Shown here piece by piece: positions 37,130 to 51,000 of a stretch of DNA of 64,000 bases. Source of the DNA: Parus major (lineage: Eukaryota > Chordata > Aves > Passeriformes > Paridae). Position 1 is the stretch's first letter. Each line of letters opens with the position of its first letter. The DNA is taken from positions 23,655,884-23,719,883 of the forward strand of contig NC_031774.1 of NCBI RefSeq assembly GCF_001522545.3. The letters run 5' to 3'. The notes beneath the pieces are model-generated. The model did no database searches. It was not told the DNA's origin and saw only the letters and a list, made by a program, of their open reading frames with translations. The position numbers were made by a program, and so were the translations under genes.

Positions 37130-37612
37130 AAACCTTTGGTATCATGAAGTCCAATCATCAGCCTAGAACCACAACCATGTTCACCATTAAACCATGTCCT
37201 CAAGTGTTAGATCCACATGTTTTTAGAACACTTCCAGAGATGGTGACTTCACCACTTCCCTGGGCAGTTAGTTCCAATGCTTTACTACTCTTTCCATGAA
37301 CTTATTTTGTCTCATATCCAATCTAAATCTCTAAACCTTCCCTGGTGCAACCTGAGGCTATTTTCTCGTCCTGTCACTTGTTACCTGGGAGAAAAGGCTG
37401 ACCTCCACCTCACTATAACCTCCTTTCAGGTAGTTGTAGAGAGTGATAAAGCTACTACTGAGCCTTCTTTTCTCCAGGCTAAACACTCCCATCTCCCTCA
37501 AGTGTTCCTCATCAACTTGTGCTCCAGACCCTTCACCAGCTCTGTTGCCTAATTGCTCCAGCGCCACGTCTTTCTTGTACTGAGGGGCCCAGAACTGAAC
37601 ATAGTATCAGAC
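37130..37612 (-). repeat. CR1 LINE 3' region, minus orientation
   Basis: It contains 'ttccagagatggtgacttcacc', 'gttgtagagagtgataaagc', 'tttctccaggctaaacac' and 'ctgaggggcccagaactg' (each phrase split), the antisense of the CR1 ORF2 end and 3' UTR. Similar in subfamily and orientation to the copy at 46018-46545. Confidence 0.85.
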
Positions 37613-40600
37613 CTCTAAAGGAAAAAGCCTGTCAGGAATGACAGTGTCTCACCATGACATTTTCAGAGCCTCACTGTAGCTTGCAAGCCCTCACCTTGCT
37701 CTCCAGCACAGGAGCTAATGCAACACCAACCACTGTCTTGGCTTTGACTGCTAGCTTGCCGTACCCAAGAATGCTGCTCAGGCCTGTTCACCACCCCTTG
37801 GCCAAGCCCCACAAAGCCTGGGTGTAGTCACAGAAAGCCCATACAAATTTGGACTTGAATGTTTTCCTTTACTCCCCCACTAACTGCATGGAAGTTGCCA
37901 GTAGTACTGTTTGGACCAGGGGTTTCACAGGGAATGAAAGCACAATGGATCTTCCCAAATTAAGAAGCCAGAGGCACAGGGGAGATGGTGCTCAGCACCA
38001 TATGTGTCTTGCAGCTAAGCTGCATGGTTCCCGCCCAGATCCAGATACCCAGAGACCTCCAAGCACTGCCCTTCTGATACCCGCCATACCCAAGTATCCT
38101 GGCAGCACCAGGGAGGCTCCCTCAGACAACTTCTCCAAAAACTGAACTTCTCTGGTCTCTTCTATACCATACAGTCCCGTATTCCAAAAACTGATGTTCC
38201 TTAAGCTAACTCTTCATCCAGATGGTTGTATCTTTAACATCAGTACGGGCATATTGAGGCTAATGGACTCAGATCTGGAGGTGCCTGAATGTTGAGTGCC
38301 CCCTATGTGCCTCTCACAGAATCAATGCTCTGCAGTGAATCTGAGTCATCCTGTCAATGCCAAACTGAGATGTCTCACATCACCCCAAGTGGAGGCTTAA
38401 GGGACACTTCTGAATTGTGACTGTCTGAGTTTTTTTCTTGAAGTATCATCCATCTCCCTGGAACTGAGTAATCTCAGTCCCCTTTTAATTGAGATGACCT
38501 GTCCCCACCTTAAAATGCAGAGGAATCTCAGCCTTGAAATTACTGTGGAGCACTCCAAATGCAGGTGTACCACCCAGGCACCACCCCGCTCCAGCCCACA
38601 CACTGCTGAGTTACCTAGATCATAGATTAAGGTATTGCAGGGACCTTTCTCACCCCACACCACTTGGGGTCTCCCTCAAAGTGATCCAACTAGAGATGGT
38701 CCCATCTGAAGTCAATGGAATGGAGCTTCCCTCATGCACGAAACTATGGCAATGTAGAAAGAAGCTTTGGCAATGTGGAAAGTTTGCGTTGTGGAGGACT
38801 CCTTATGACTGTATAAATTTTCTTCTCCCAGGTGAAGTCAAGGCCCATATCTGAATAATCCTGAATTATGCTGCACACTGTGTGCTGAGCACAGGCATAT
38901 CCCCCTTGCAGATGTTAATCCAGGTTTGCGGGTGGCGGTAACAGAAAGACAGGTGCATGTTTTCTCTCTGCATGCAGATTCAGACTGAGCTAAAGGCTGG
39001 AGTTTGTTAATGCTGATGCTGTATATTAAGTTTCTAGGGATGGAAATAGTCTTTCCCTTAACTGTGCCAAAAAATGTGTACAGTGCCAAATTATTCTCAT
39101 CTGAATCAGGTGTTAATGCTGCTGTACTGTGGTCAATATTGTACATCTGGGACAATCCTACCCTGCAGTGGAAAATCCCCCCACTTCCTACCACAAGGAA
39201 TGCCCATGTCATTTCAAAGTGCACCTATGGGGCAGCTGTATCTTGAGCCAGAGGGTGCAAAATGATGCTATTGTTTATCTGATTATACCATTTTAGTCTC
39301 ACCACTGAAACAAAAAAGAAGCCTCTAAATTTTTCAGCTGCATAGCAGAGAAACAGGACAGACTGGCCTCAGGGGCAGATTCCCCACCAAGCAGTTCGCT
39401 CCCTCAACCAAAAGTGAGAGACACAATTAACTAACATGCCAAAAATCAGGGGAAAAAAACAATCTCTGCTGCTCCTGCAGCTGCCTGATGGTGAAAAGAA
39501 GCCATATCGATGACAGAAGGAGATAATCCACTGACAGCCGGTTATGCTAGTAAAGATAAATAAACACAAGCTATTTGATCCCCTCTAAGGACTCCATGGT
39601 AGAAGGGGACTAACTTCCTATCCCTTGGCACTTTACAAACAGCACGAAAACATTTGTTTCTGGGGAATAATTAATTTCTTTCAGTTCTAGGTGAAAGTAG
39701 AATTGCTGAGGGGTATGGTGGTTGGGAAATGGTTTTATGCATTTTTATATCTTCCTTGAATATTTCTCTGAATCTGTATAGGAGGCATTTCTTCTCCATG
39801 AGGGCCTGTAGAGTTTGAGGTCTCTCATTTTATCCATCAAGGTTAATATCCAGTCTTCTCATCCTTGCCAGGAGGTATTCCTGAAAGGATTTTAAACTTT
39901 TGAATTAATTCCCCAGAAGTATCCATTGATATAATTACACTCTGGCCCTCTAAGTTTGGATTTGCTCATACTGAAGCTCTAGAAAGCTGCAAGTATCCCA
40001 TGCAAACAAGACAAGACATGGTTCATGTGAAACTAGGGAGTTAAAAATATATTTTGCCAAGTCTCAGTATTATATTTAGTAGTGCTGTCGTTGCCATGGT
40101 CTAAGGATAAAGAAGGGCAAGTTGTGAAGGTAATATATATATTATGAAATCAACCAGTATTGCTGAAAAACACCAACAAGCTTCTAGGCACACAAGCCTT
40201 TCCTTAGGTCCAAACTGGAAGCTTCAAATTTCATACAGATATTTGTAAATAGACCTTCACTGTTTTGTAACACACACTGCTTTGTGTCTGAAGTGCTATG
40301 CATAGGCTATTTCACCTTTAGAAATTCCCTCAGGAATAAGGGATCCACTGCTCTTCTAAGTTTATATAGTTCAGGGAGAAGGGTTTGGAAAGAGTAGTGA
40401 GTTTTCAGCAAAGCAGCCCCTCCAGCTCCCCATGACCATCCTTTACTTCTTGTGCACCTCAAAAGAACCAGTAGTACTTCATACACATTCACCAAGCAAA
40501 TTACAGATGTGCTCGTGCCTGGAAATAAACCCTCAAGACTCTGATGCTTTCTGAACTCTTCCCTATTCTTTCTCTTCCTCCTCCTCCTCTTCCTCCTCTA

Positions 40601-41964
40601 TGTAGCAGTGGCCCCTAAGTGGAAGCTGCTGTGTGGCTTGGCCCTGATCTCCACCTCTTCAGGGAAGAGGCTATCTGGGATGGAAGTGTGCTGGTGGAGG
40701 CCCAGCAGAGCCACACAAGGCACCAGCACCACAGGCAGTCCTCAGGCTGGCTCCTGCCTAGCGCTGGCTGCCTGGGAGCACTGGTGGAGATCAAAGATGA
40801 AGGTGTTTTGGTTTAGTAGTGACATGCAGTCCATTTCTTCCACAGCTTTCAAACAGCCCCCTTATGTGATTCCTCTCAGAACAATGTTTTTATTGAAAGA
40901 TAAACTACATCTCATTCCAAAAAATGTGATATGAATGACAATGTAAGGCCTGTTTTCATTCTCAGAAGAAAAAAACCTGACCCACAGTACAAGAAGTTTC
41001 ACTTTATTCAAGTGAAGAGCAAAGCCTGTATACCATTGGCACTCTTGAATACAGAAGCCTCTTGCACTGATTCTTTTCTCCTTCACCGAAGTATTACTGC
41101 TTCCTTTATTCCTGAACTCATAAAAGTGACAATACTGAAAGAGACCAAAGGTGGGTCATCTAGAGCATGCTTTCTCTGAAAATGTCCAAACACAGTTGTT
41201 TAAGGCAGGGTGTAAGAAATGGGATGTGTCCAGAAGGATCTTCCCCTGTGAGCCTCTGGCAATCATTGGTAAAAGCGTTTGCTGAGTCAGCTGTTGCATC
41301 CTTCAGTAGATTTGTTTCATGCCTTTCTGAACACATTTATACTATCAGGGTCCATGAAATCTTGCACCAATGAGTTCCAAATGTGATTATGCACTGAACA
41401 AAAAAGTATTGCTTTTTGTTTGTTTCAAACATTGTCTAATCATTTCACTCAGTACCATTTACTCTTGCAACTTGATGGTGAACAATCGCTCCCAATTTTC
41501 CTTCTCCATGCTGGTTTCCCTTCAGCAGGCCTCTTATGTTCCTTCTTCAGTTTCTCTTACTTCATCTGAAACACCCTAGTCCCTAAGTCGTTTTTTTTAC
41601 TCAAGGTGAAAGTTATTCCCTATCCTTTCTGTTGCCTTTCTAATTCTAGCATATCTTTTTTGAAACATCCTTCAGCTTGCTCTGAGGGGGTGGGGGCATA
41701 ATAGCTTCATAAATAGACAAAATACAAACTCCTTTTGAAATTTATACACTTCAAATAACTTCCAACTCCTTGTTTAACTACCTAACTGATGGGAAGAACT
41801 GAGTGAATGCTTTCAGGAACCACACCGATACTAAGATGCAATGGAACTTTGCAATGTTTTCAAACTATCATAGGCTTTTATTCAAATTCCATGTGGTGTT
41901 TCCATGTCCACTGCAAGACAAACTAATTAAATTATGTCATGTCATGATTGTCATGACCTGAAAA
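37613..41964. other. Intergenic, no gene seen
   Basis: Only short frames. It contains an imperfect direct duplication of about 21 bases at 38745-38785 (TATGGCAATGTAGAAAGAAG / TTTGGCAATGTGGAAAGTTT) and a TCC-rich tract at 40567-40599. Confidence 0.5.
40567..40599. repeat. TCC-rich low-complexity tract
   Basis: A run of TTCCTCCTCC-type triplets; simple repeat. Confidence 0.85.
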
Positions 41965-42990
41965 TGGCATAATAATATGAAGAAGATTATTCTGGGAGTT
42001 ATTGAAAAACATCTGAAGGACAGCATGGTTATCAGTCACAGTAGGCATGGGTTCATAAAGAGAAAGTTCTGCTTCTTAAACTTCCTTTTGTAACAAGGAA
42101 ACCCACCTGGCTGATCAAGGGAAGCCAGTTGAAGTAATCTTTTTGGATTTCAGTAAAGTTTTTGGTACTGTCTTTGACAACATCCTTCAAATGCCCAGCT
42201 GGATAAACACATCATGTAATAGGTGAGCAACTGGCTTGCAGGTGGGGCACAAAGGGTTATAGTGAATGGAGTGACATCAGACTGGCAGCTGGTCACTAGT
42301 GGGGTTCTGCAGGGCTCCATCTTGGGGCCAGTGCTCATCAACATCTTAATTAAAAAAATTGGATGCAGGACTCAAAGTCATAGTAAATAAGTTTGCCAGT
42401 GATACTAAAAATTGGGAGGAGCTGCTGACTCCCTGAAAGACAGGGATGCCCTGCAGAGAGACCTTGACAAATCAGAGGTCTGGTTGCTCACCAACCATAT
42501 GAAGTTTAACAAGGGCAGGTGCCAGATTCTGCACCTGAGATGAGGCAACCCTGGCTGTGTGGACAGACTGGGGAACAAAAGGCTGGAGAGCAGTGCCACA
42601 GGAAAGGGGCATGAGGGTCCTGGTGGACAGAAAGTGGATTATGAGTCAGCAGTGCCCTGACAGCCAGGAGGGGCAAGTATGTCCAGAAGTGCATCAGGCA
42701 CAGCATCACCAGGCAGACAAGGGAGGGGATTGTTCCGCTCTGCTCTGCACTGGGGCGGCCTCACCTCGAGCCCTGTGTGCAGTTTTGGGTGCCACAATAT
42801 ATGAAAGACATGAAACTATTACAGATTGTTCAAAGGAGGCCAGTGAAGATGGTGAAGGGCCCAGAGGAGAAACCGTACAAGGAGTGGCTGAGGTCACTTG
42901 GTCTGTTCAGCCTGGAGAAGACTGAGGGGAGACCTCATTGCAGTCTGCAGCTTCCTCATGAGAGGAAGAGGAGGGGCAGACATTGATCTC
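41965..42990 (+). pseudogene. CR1 ORF2 fragment (multiply frameshifted)
   Basis: Pieces of the CR1 reverse transcriptase and C-terminus can be traced in changing frames: a palm-region motif near 42390, a segment at about 42777-42986 beginning MQFWVPQYMKDMKLLQIVQ (the family's [11 protein letters not shown] region), and [10 protein letters not shown]. At least two frame changes and stop codons break it. No part is likely to be translated. Confidence 0.85.
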
Positions 42991-43282
42991 TTTTCTCTGG
43001 TGACCAGTGACAGGACCCAAGGGAAAGGCCTGAAGTTCTGTCAGGGGAGGTTTAGACTGAATATTAGGAATAGGTTTTTCACCCAGAGGGTGGCTGGGCA
43101 CTGGAACAAGCTCCCCAGGGAAAAGGTCCCAGCACCAAGCCCAACAGAGTTCAATAAGTGTTTGGACAACATCCTCAGGCACATGGTGAAATTACAGGGG
43201 CTCTTCTGTGCAGTGTCAGGGATTGGACTCATTAATCCTTGTGAGCCCTTTCTAACTCAGAATATTCTATGATTCTATGATT
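41965..43282 (+). repeat. CR1 LINE, 1.3-kb 5'-truncated copy with 8-bp tail
   Basis: This is the longest CR1 copy in the window. It reads forward from 'ttattctgggagttattg' through the reverse-transcriptase region ('ttggatttcagtaaag', DFSK; 'ggttctgcagggctccat', GVLQGS; 'aagtttgccagtgatac', KFASDT) to the 3' UTR. It ends in ATTCTATGATTCTATGATT at 43263-43281, the CR1 8-bp tail. Frameshifts and stops break ORF2, and the usual FADDT is FASDT here. There is no 5' part, so it is immobile. Confidence 0.93.
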
Positions 43283-46017
43283 TCTACTTGATAGCCTAAT
43301 AAGAGTTTTGAAAGAAACAGTCTTTTCATTCTGTTCCTCCTAGGGAGGAAAAAATACATTTATGCTTATGTGTGCTCTTCATATACAGATGCAATGCCAA
43401 TGAGATTTGTGAATTTATTGACATTATCTAACTGTCTTTTAGCTGAAAAGCACAATGTTCATGTATCTTACTGTTATTAATCAATTTTGAACACAAAGAA
43501 CACACAAACATGTTTAATTGCCCAATTCCCTAAGTCTTGAGTGATATATTTTGCAACTTGCCTATCACTCAAACAACAGAAGATTTGAGTGGAAGATATT
43601 AAAATCAATTATAAATAAAATATCTGTGAGGACCTCTCTCTACAAACATGTGTCTGAATTTATGATGTGGTAGCTGTATTGTAAGACATGACTAAATAAA
43701 AAGGGCATTGTCTCGCTGTGCAGATGCCTCCCCTGTCCATCAGGTTTATTGACTTCTTTTTGATCTTTACTTTGCCCCTTCTCACTCCATTCAAAACCCA
43801 GCCACATTAAACTCCAGATTATCCCAGAAAGCAGCAAGAGGAGATAACACAGTCAGAGCAGAAACCCAGAAATAGCCAAGGAAGCTTGGAGAAGGAGGTG
43901 TCATGGCATTGGACTGGTGACTCCAGGGGCTGTGATGGCAGTGGTGCACCACAGCTCCTCAGAAGATGCAATGTTGTGTGGCATGGTGCTGTGTGAGCAA
44001 GCCCATGCTAATTCAGCAGCAGTCATCTCAGGGGTGTCTTTATCCATGATACACTTAATCCCTGATAATCTAGAGGTGACTAACACTATTTATTGTTAGG
44101 CCATGAAAACTCACTCTGAATACCTGTACTAGCACTGACCTTTCTGTCCACTGAGTCACTGTTAACTCTTATTCTTGCATGTAAAGCCAGGCACAGCTCT
44201 GCTCCTAGATCCCCCTTCCCCATCCCTTCATAACACTTGTTTCACAGCTCATCTTCCCTCCCTAGTCCCTGTGACTATGCTGGGCTACTTTTCTGCATGG
44301 TGAAGTCAAGGCAACCTATAATAAATATATAAGATTCCAGTAGTTTAATAATTCTCAAAGCTTACTACTTTTTTGTTGCTTTCAAACACTGATGTTCTTG
44401 CTACATATAGGATATATGTAGGACAAGATGCTGCTCAGCTGATAGTCCCAAACTGGTGGCTCAAGTGTATGTTTAATTAAATACTTGGAGAACTGAATTG
44501 CTTTTCAGATGTTCCATCCACTTTAACTCCAGGCTGTTTATGTATCTAGTGATATTGAAGGTTTTAGGGGACAGATTTATGGAAGTATTTTTGAAAACCA
44601 CAATCATTATTTATATTTGAAGAACTTAACATCCTGGAATTATCATCATTCTATGGTTTACCTTAAGTCCTCTGATTCCCTGCCTTTCTCCTTAGTGACC
44701 TTTTACATTGTATGTTCCTTAGACTTTGGAGCAAACTTTGCTTTATGGTATCTCTCCTCAAGGTGCCAAAATGACCATTGACACCTAAAAGGACTAAAAA
44801 AGACATGATGTCCCTTCTACTGGTGCTTTATTGTTTACAGAAATTGACTTTCTAAATATTCTTTTGGTTGCTGTTTGTCACAATGTCTGATTTCTGTGCA
44901 AGTGGGAGATTGTTGAGATGTCTACATGCTTGCAGTACATCCTGATAGCTGCTGTCTTGGTCTGTGGTTGACACCCTTGGTTTACCACTCTGTATTTCTA
45001 TTTGCTTATCAGGTTAGTGACACACCAAAATTCTCCACTACAAAAGTTGTAGTTTCCTTTCAGCAGTCCTTGAAAACATAGTCGGTGGTTTCATTTTCAT
45101 CCACAGCTTTCCAATTCTACATATTTCCCTCCATGTTCCTCAAAAATAGAAGTGGAAGAATTCTGAAAGTGTCTGGAAAAGGGCATTTTGATGGAGACTA
45201 GATATCCCTAATCATTAATGGTCCAACAACTGCCAGCTGAAAAATTTAGTAGGGTGACCAACATTACAACAAATCAGCTTTAATTAAGGTGCATTATATT
45301 GTTTAATAAAAAGGACAATGAGTCAAAACCAGTTTCTTTTATCTGGTAATGGAACTGCAATTGCTCCTAGGATATTTCATACCACTCTTTAAAAATGAGG
45401 ATCCTTTCCCTGGACCATTTGCATCTTGGCACACAATTTCTAGCTCATTGTGATTCTAAACAGTGTACAGGATCCAAAACCATGCTTAGTCAGCCTGGCC
45501 AGCCACCTGAGAGCCATGAGCAATGTCCCCTTTATGACTGCTCACTTCTACTTAAGGAGAAAGGAAAAAAACATAAGGCAAGGAAACCCATTCCTCTTGA
45601 CTGCCAGAGACAGTATCGCTCCTCAGATCTTCCTTCAGTATGGAAGCAGCAACATCACCAGCCTCTCTGAAAGCAGATGCACATTCAGAAGAAGAAAGCA
45701 ATGGCTTGTGAAATGTAAAATGTTCTCTGGCCTCCCCTAATTGCAGATCTAATACAGAAGTACTGGTTGAGATAGTGTTTTGCTGGAGGTCAGACTAGAT
45801 AAAGAGCTGACAACTTTCCTGACTTTACATATCGAAACCTTAACAAGACTGAAAGCCTAAAAGGGAAGCCAAGGAAGAAGAGCTCTGGGAGTTGCTGGCA
45901 GGTATGAGACAGTGGTGAGTCCTCACAGGCTCCCCATGCTCTCTGGTGCAACAGGCCAGGCTACCCCCTCTGAGATATGGTCCTCTACTTTTTGTATGAA
46001 ACACACTGATTTTCAAC
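43283..46017. other. AT-rich intergenic DNA, no gene seen
   Basis: Short frames only. A phrase near 45770-45800 (ctggaggtcagactagataa) resembles the end of old LINE families, but is too short to call. Confidence 0.5.
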
Positions 46018-46805
46018 AGAATCACTAGGTTAGAAGAAACCTCCAAGATCAAGTCCAACCCATGCCCTAACACCACAACTAGACTATGGCCCCAAGTGCC
46101 ACATACAGTCTTTTTTAAAACACATCCAGGGATGGTGACTCCACCACCCACCTCTCTGGGCAGACCATTCCAGTACTTTATTATTCTTTCCATGAAAAGC
46201 TTTTTCCTAATATCCAACCTATATTTCCCTTGGCAGAGCTTGAGTCTGTGTCCTCTCGTTCTGTCAGTTGCTGTCTGGAGAAAGAGACCAACTCCCACCT
46301 GAGTACAACCACAGTTCAGGAAGTTGTAGAGAGTGATAAGGTCACTTCTGAGTCTCCTTTTCTCCAGGCTAAACAACCCCAGCTCCTTCAGTTGTTCCTC
46401 ACAGGGCTTGTGTTCCAAGCCCCTCACCAGCCTCTTTGCCCTCCTCTGGATGCACTTAACCGTCTCAACATCCTTCCTAAACTGAGGGGCCCAGAACTGG
46501 ACACAGCACTCCAGGTGTGGCCTCACCAGTGCCGACAGGGGAAAGTATGAAATAACTGATATCTCTGGTAAGCAAAGGAGTAAGTGACCAGGGGAAGAGA
46601 CAGCAGGACAGAGTTTCCTTCCAAGGCTACTCTCAGAAGAGCTTGCACCTCCAGTGAAATCCCATGGCAGACACAATGATGTGCTGTGCTGACAGGCCTT
46701 CCCTGGCTCAGCTGCTGAGGGCAGTCTGGAGAACATAAATTTTACAAAAGCAACAGGGCAGCCTGAATGTTGAATTACTTTTACCTGAATATAGATTCTG
46801 GGCAA
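45840..46805 (-). pseudogene. 321-codon open frame spanning a CR1 fragment
   Basis: A minus-strand frame from ATG 46805 to a stop at 45840 crosses the whole CR1 copy (46018-46545). About 86 codons upstream and about 60 downstream of the CR1-derived part are not CR1-like. The CR1 part gives the ORF2 C-terminus (LVRPHLECC..., GLFSLEKRR...), with the rest of the frame reading through 3' UTR. No splice sites, promoter or second exon are evident. Most likely a chance open frame on a partly decayed LINE; exaptation is possible but unsupported. Confidence 0.4.
46018..46545 (-). repeat. CR1 LINE 3' region, minus orientation
   Basis: The left edge 'agaatcactaggttagaag' is a CR1 3' end in antisense. 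On the minus strand the copy encodes [39 protein letters not shown] and [20 protein letters not shown], the C-terminal part of CR1 ORF2, then 3' UTR sequence. Unlike the other copies its frame is unbroken across the fragment. Confidence 0.9.
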
Positions 46806-48689
46806 TGCACTCCTATGACTGTTTTTAGCTCACCCTAGCTGCCTCCCATGCAGAGCAATCAGGAGAGTGAGATTTGCAGCTGCACCACTCCTGGCTGGAC
46901 CAACTGATAGCTGACAAGTAAGAAAGTAGTTTTGGGATTAGACAGGGTAAGCAGGAGTCTGCTTCATTGGCTGCTGTAAGCAATAACTCCTGTGTAAGGC
47001 AATAATCGACAGCTGAAGTTAGATGTTGTTGTGTTAAGCAATGCAGTTTCCATTTAGGCTGATGTCCTTAATGGTGAGTGCCTCATGCACACCATGTTTT
47101 CAGGCTTTGGCTCCAACTGGTGGTCTAAACAATCTGGTTAATTTTCCTTATTGTCTGGAAGTGAGCGATGGCCTATCCTTCCCTGACCTGGGAAGGGGAA
47201 GATATTTGCTTGTAGAAAGCACTCTTTGCCTGGATCCTGCTGGAGAGATTACCCTATGTTCAAACACTGATGAGAAAGACAGCCCAACTGTTTTCTTAGG
47301 CTGGGGTATGTCTTGCCTGAAATGGTCTTATGGCTTTCATTTTTAAGCTGCACAGGCTATCTCCCCTCTTATTTGAAGCCATCTAGCATTCCTGCCAAAA
47401 GCACAGTGAAAAACAGCAATAGGCAAGTAACTAACTCCTGGTTTAGTTTTTAAGGTAGTTTTGTTGCTGAAAATCAGGGGAACAGAAAGTGCTATGTGGC
47501 TACTCCCCTGTCAACCTAACCTGTCAGCACACTTGCTGCTAATTCCCTTTAACACAGTTGCTAGAAGACTGTTTCTGCATGTTTACTAATATCTTCTCAG
47601 ATTTTGTTCTAAGTATTCTCAACAAACCACACTGCAAAATGGGATAGCCATAGCAAAGCTAGCATGTTATGATGTAACTTTCTATTTTGAACACTTGTTA
47701 CAATAACTGTTAGCAATGACTATTATTCTTGAGATGCACCTCCATTAATACTTTACTGTATGGACTGTACTTCTTTCTCTGAAATTCTTCCAAACTGGTG
47801 AAATAACTTGCAATGATAAATAAAATCTAGCAGCTGCTTACAAGCTCTCATCAAATCCTGTTGAGTTTTGTGAGTTTTCCACTAACTTTGATAAGGCTTT
47901 GGATTTGGCTTGAACTTCTAAGTGCTCTTAGGATAAAAACTAGGCAAAAGGGACTGGATGAGCATCCAGAATGATGTGATCAAGCAGAAAGTGGAAAACC
48001 CATACAAACTGAACTATGACTTTTGATAAGCAGCACAAATATGACATTCAGAGGCAGACGTATGCAGGTCAACTTTGAGCACAAAAACTCAACAAGAAAA
48101 GGATTTTTTCCCCCAAGCTTCTAGCAAGATTTCCTTTCACTGAAAGAAAATCATGGTGGATATCTCTGTATAGAGCCAATGTACAGAACCAGTCAGTTTA
48201 TTAAACAACTTAGCTGTGCATCTGATGATACCACTACTTCCCATTTCATACATTAAACCACTTCTCATGCTACTAGAAGGTGAATTCTTCATATACTCAA
48301 ATGGGAGCCCTTTTTGCTGATGTGCAAGTGAAGCTAAGTAGCACAGAGGCAGGAACCACTTCTCTTCAGCATTGCAAGTCTGAACAAAGGAGTAGTGCAC
48401 ATGTGTGGTTTTTAAAGGAAAGACTTTTGGCATGTCTGTGAAAATCAAGGTCTGTAGCTTAAACTGCTGAGCTCAGGCTGATTGATGAGAAGTCTAACAT
48501 GACCCAGCAATTTGTGCTCGCAGCCCAGAAAGCCAAAGCATCCTGGGCTGTGTCAAAAGCAGCATGGCCAGCAAGGTGAGAGGGGGGGGATTCAGCCCCT
48601 CTGCTCTCATGGGACCTTATGGGAAGCTGGGGTGATTTGTCCAGCTCTGTGGTCCCCAACATAAGAGTGATGTGGATCTGCTGCAACAA
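46546..48689. other. Intergenic, no gene seen
   Basis: Short frames only; nothing recognised. Confidence 0.5.
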
Positions 48690-49122
48690 GACTGGAGGAA
48701 TGCACCAAAGATGATCAGAAGGCTGGAGCATTTCTCATGTGAAGACAGGCTGAGAGGGTTGGGGCTGTTCACCCTGAAGGAAACCTAGTATCAGCCTTCC
48801 AGTACCTAAAGGGAGTCTAAAAGAAAACTGGAGAAGTACTTCTGACAAGGGCATGTAGTGCTAGAAAAAGAATAATTTATTCTGAAAGTGTGTAGATTTT
48901 GATTAGCTGTTAGAGATTCTTCACTGTGAGGATGATGAGGGACTAAAACAAGTTGCTCAGACAAGCTGTGGATGGCCCATCCCTGGAAGTGTTCAAGGCC
49001 AGGCTGGATGGGGCTCTGAGCAACCTAGTCTAGTGGAAGGTGTTCCTGCCTATGGCAGGAGGGGTGGAACTAGACAACATTTAAGGTCCCTTTCAACCCA
49101 AACAATTCTATGGTTCTATGAA
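48690..49122 (+). repeat. CR1 LINE 3' end, plus orientation
   Basis: 'gaagacaggctgagagg', 'ttcaccctgaagga', 'ccatccctggaagtgttcaag', 'gccaggctggatggggctc' and 'gagcaacctagtctagtgg' are CR1 3'-end phrases in order. The copy ends ATTCTATGGTTCTATG at 49105-49120, a slightly mutated 8-bp tail. Confidence 0.9.
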
Positions 49123-51000
49123 AATGGTCTAAGCCACTGTACCTTGCCGTGACCCAGAGATCACTGTGGGCAGTGTGTGAGATACTCATCATGGTCTGAG
49201 CTCTAAGACAAACCATGAAAAATTTCTGCATGCATCTATAGTAACAGCTCATGATTATTTTTCCTTTGAACTTTGTCCAAAGTTCACCTCTAAAAAACAA
49301 ACTTTGGGCTGTGTGTATTGACTCCTCAGCAAAACAAACATGCTGAATCTCTAATAACACTTAAATCACTCATTCTAGATTCTTTCAACTTGCTTGTTAA
49401 CAAGAAAGATAAAAAACAGTAAAATAAACATGTTATTTTACTCATTTATTTTTCTGATGCCTCTATAAAAAAAAATCTGAAGGACAAATGCAAGTCTGAT
49501 CTGATTGTTTTCAGAGTAAGCTGACTCCTCTTCTTGCTTCAAACTAACTGAAGGTAAAATCAAAATCCAGGCTGTCTTGGCTATAACACTTGGCCTCTAC
49601 AGCTTAAAGTGCTAGTAGTAAAAGTTTACATGGAGGAGGGAAAATCAGAGTATTGGCACTGGGATTTTCAGGGAGGTTTAAAAACTGGTTATGGATTTGA
49701 GATGGAGAGCTAAGGAAGGAAGGGGCTGGGCAGCACCCCAGCCACAGGAGAAAGCACAGCAAACTACAAGCTGATCTGACAGTAATAGAGCTTAGCCCAG
49801 GCTCACATGATCTATTCAAAGGCTGTAGAGATAAAGTAAAAAGAAGTATAAAAAGATATATTTATTAGAAATGGTGTAAGATCTAATATCTCAGTTATAG
49901 TAACCATAACATTCTTGTCACAGTAGGACACATTGAAAAATCTACTGTGACAGCTGCTAGATTTTTGGTAGTCTTGCGCACATGACCTTACCTGATATCC
50001 CATGAACTGTGCACCTCTCAGTAACTATTTGATGAGGACCGAGATATAATTTCTGTGTTTTTCTTTTCTCAGTATTCTGTCAACCCTACTGTTTAGTATC
50101 ATATGTGGCTTGCAAGAAAATAAAGGAAAAAAGAAAAAAAAGAAGAAAAAAGAAAGAAAAAAATAGAAAAGGAAAAGAAGACAGGGTAGGAGAGATTGCC
50201 TCAAAAAGAAAAACCCAAACAATGTGACATTAAAAAAAATAAAGGCATTTTGGATGACTCTATTTTCTTCCTACCTTTTCCTTTTTGTGCATTTAAGATT
50301 TGTGCCTTTAAGGTCACATCCACTAACCTGCAGGCTAGAAACTTAATTTTAAAAAAAAATAAACCTGAGTTTCTTGCATAATTGTATGAGTCCAGGAGCT
50401 ACAGCTTTAAGGGCACTAAATGTTGTAAAGTTCACAATTAAATCACGCAGAACCTGGCAACCAATTGATGGAAAAGAAGTGGAAAATTAACAGTAATTAA
50501 ATAAACAATGGCTTCTAGATCCCTTTTTTATAGTTGAGAGGAAAGCTTGCTTTAAGTTCTCACTCACACGGAGCTCTCTAGAATCCTCCAGATGACAAAA
50601 CTACGTTTCTGCCCAATTACGACTCGTCCCCGAGTTACTCATCATGACTGCTTTATGGATTTAGTTTCACATTATAATAGTTCATCGTGGCTTCCTGAAG
50701 CATTTGGAGACATAACGCAAACACTTTTCTTCACAACTTGTGAACATTTTGAAGGAATAAAGCAACGAACGAGGTTATTTTTAAAAAAATAAAATAAAAT
50801 CAGTTTTGCATTGCATCAAACCCCGGCTTTTCGTGAGAGCTCATGCAAATCCCGCGGCGTCCAGAACACGTCCCACTGTTTTAGCAATGGTAGCTCCGAC
50901 AGAAAGGCGAGGTTTTAAATATTTCTGAGACTCTGGAGACTTTCAGAAGCCGGAGACGCACAGAGGCATGCCTGCAACTTAAGCTAGTGTACTGCAGATA
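49123..51000. other. AT-rich intergenic DNA upstream of the large CpG island
   Basis: No gene seen. It contains an A-rich purine tract at 50115-50192. Composition shifts to GC-rich near 51000. Confidence 0.55.
50115..50192. repeat. A/G low-complexity tract
   Basis: A long purine run dominated by GAAAA and AAGAA units, with one T after 'gcaagaaaa' and another in AAATAG. Confidence 0.85.

Noticed and set aside
45765..45845. Possible 3' end of an old LINE (ctggaggtcagactag)
   Set aside because: Only about 20 bases match from memory; too short to call.
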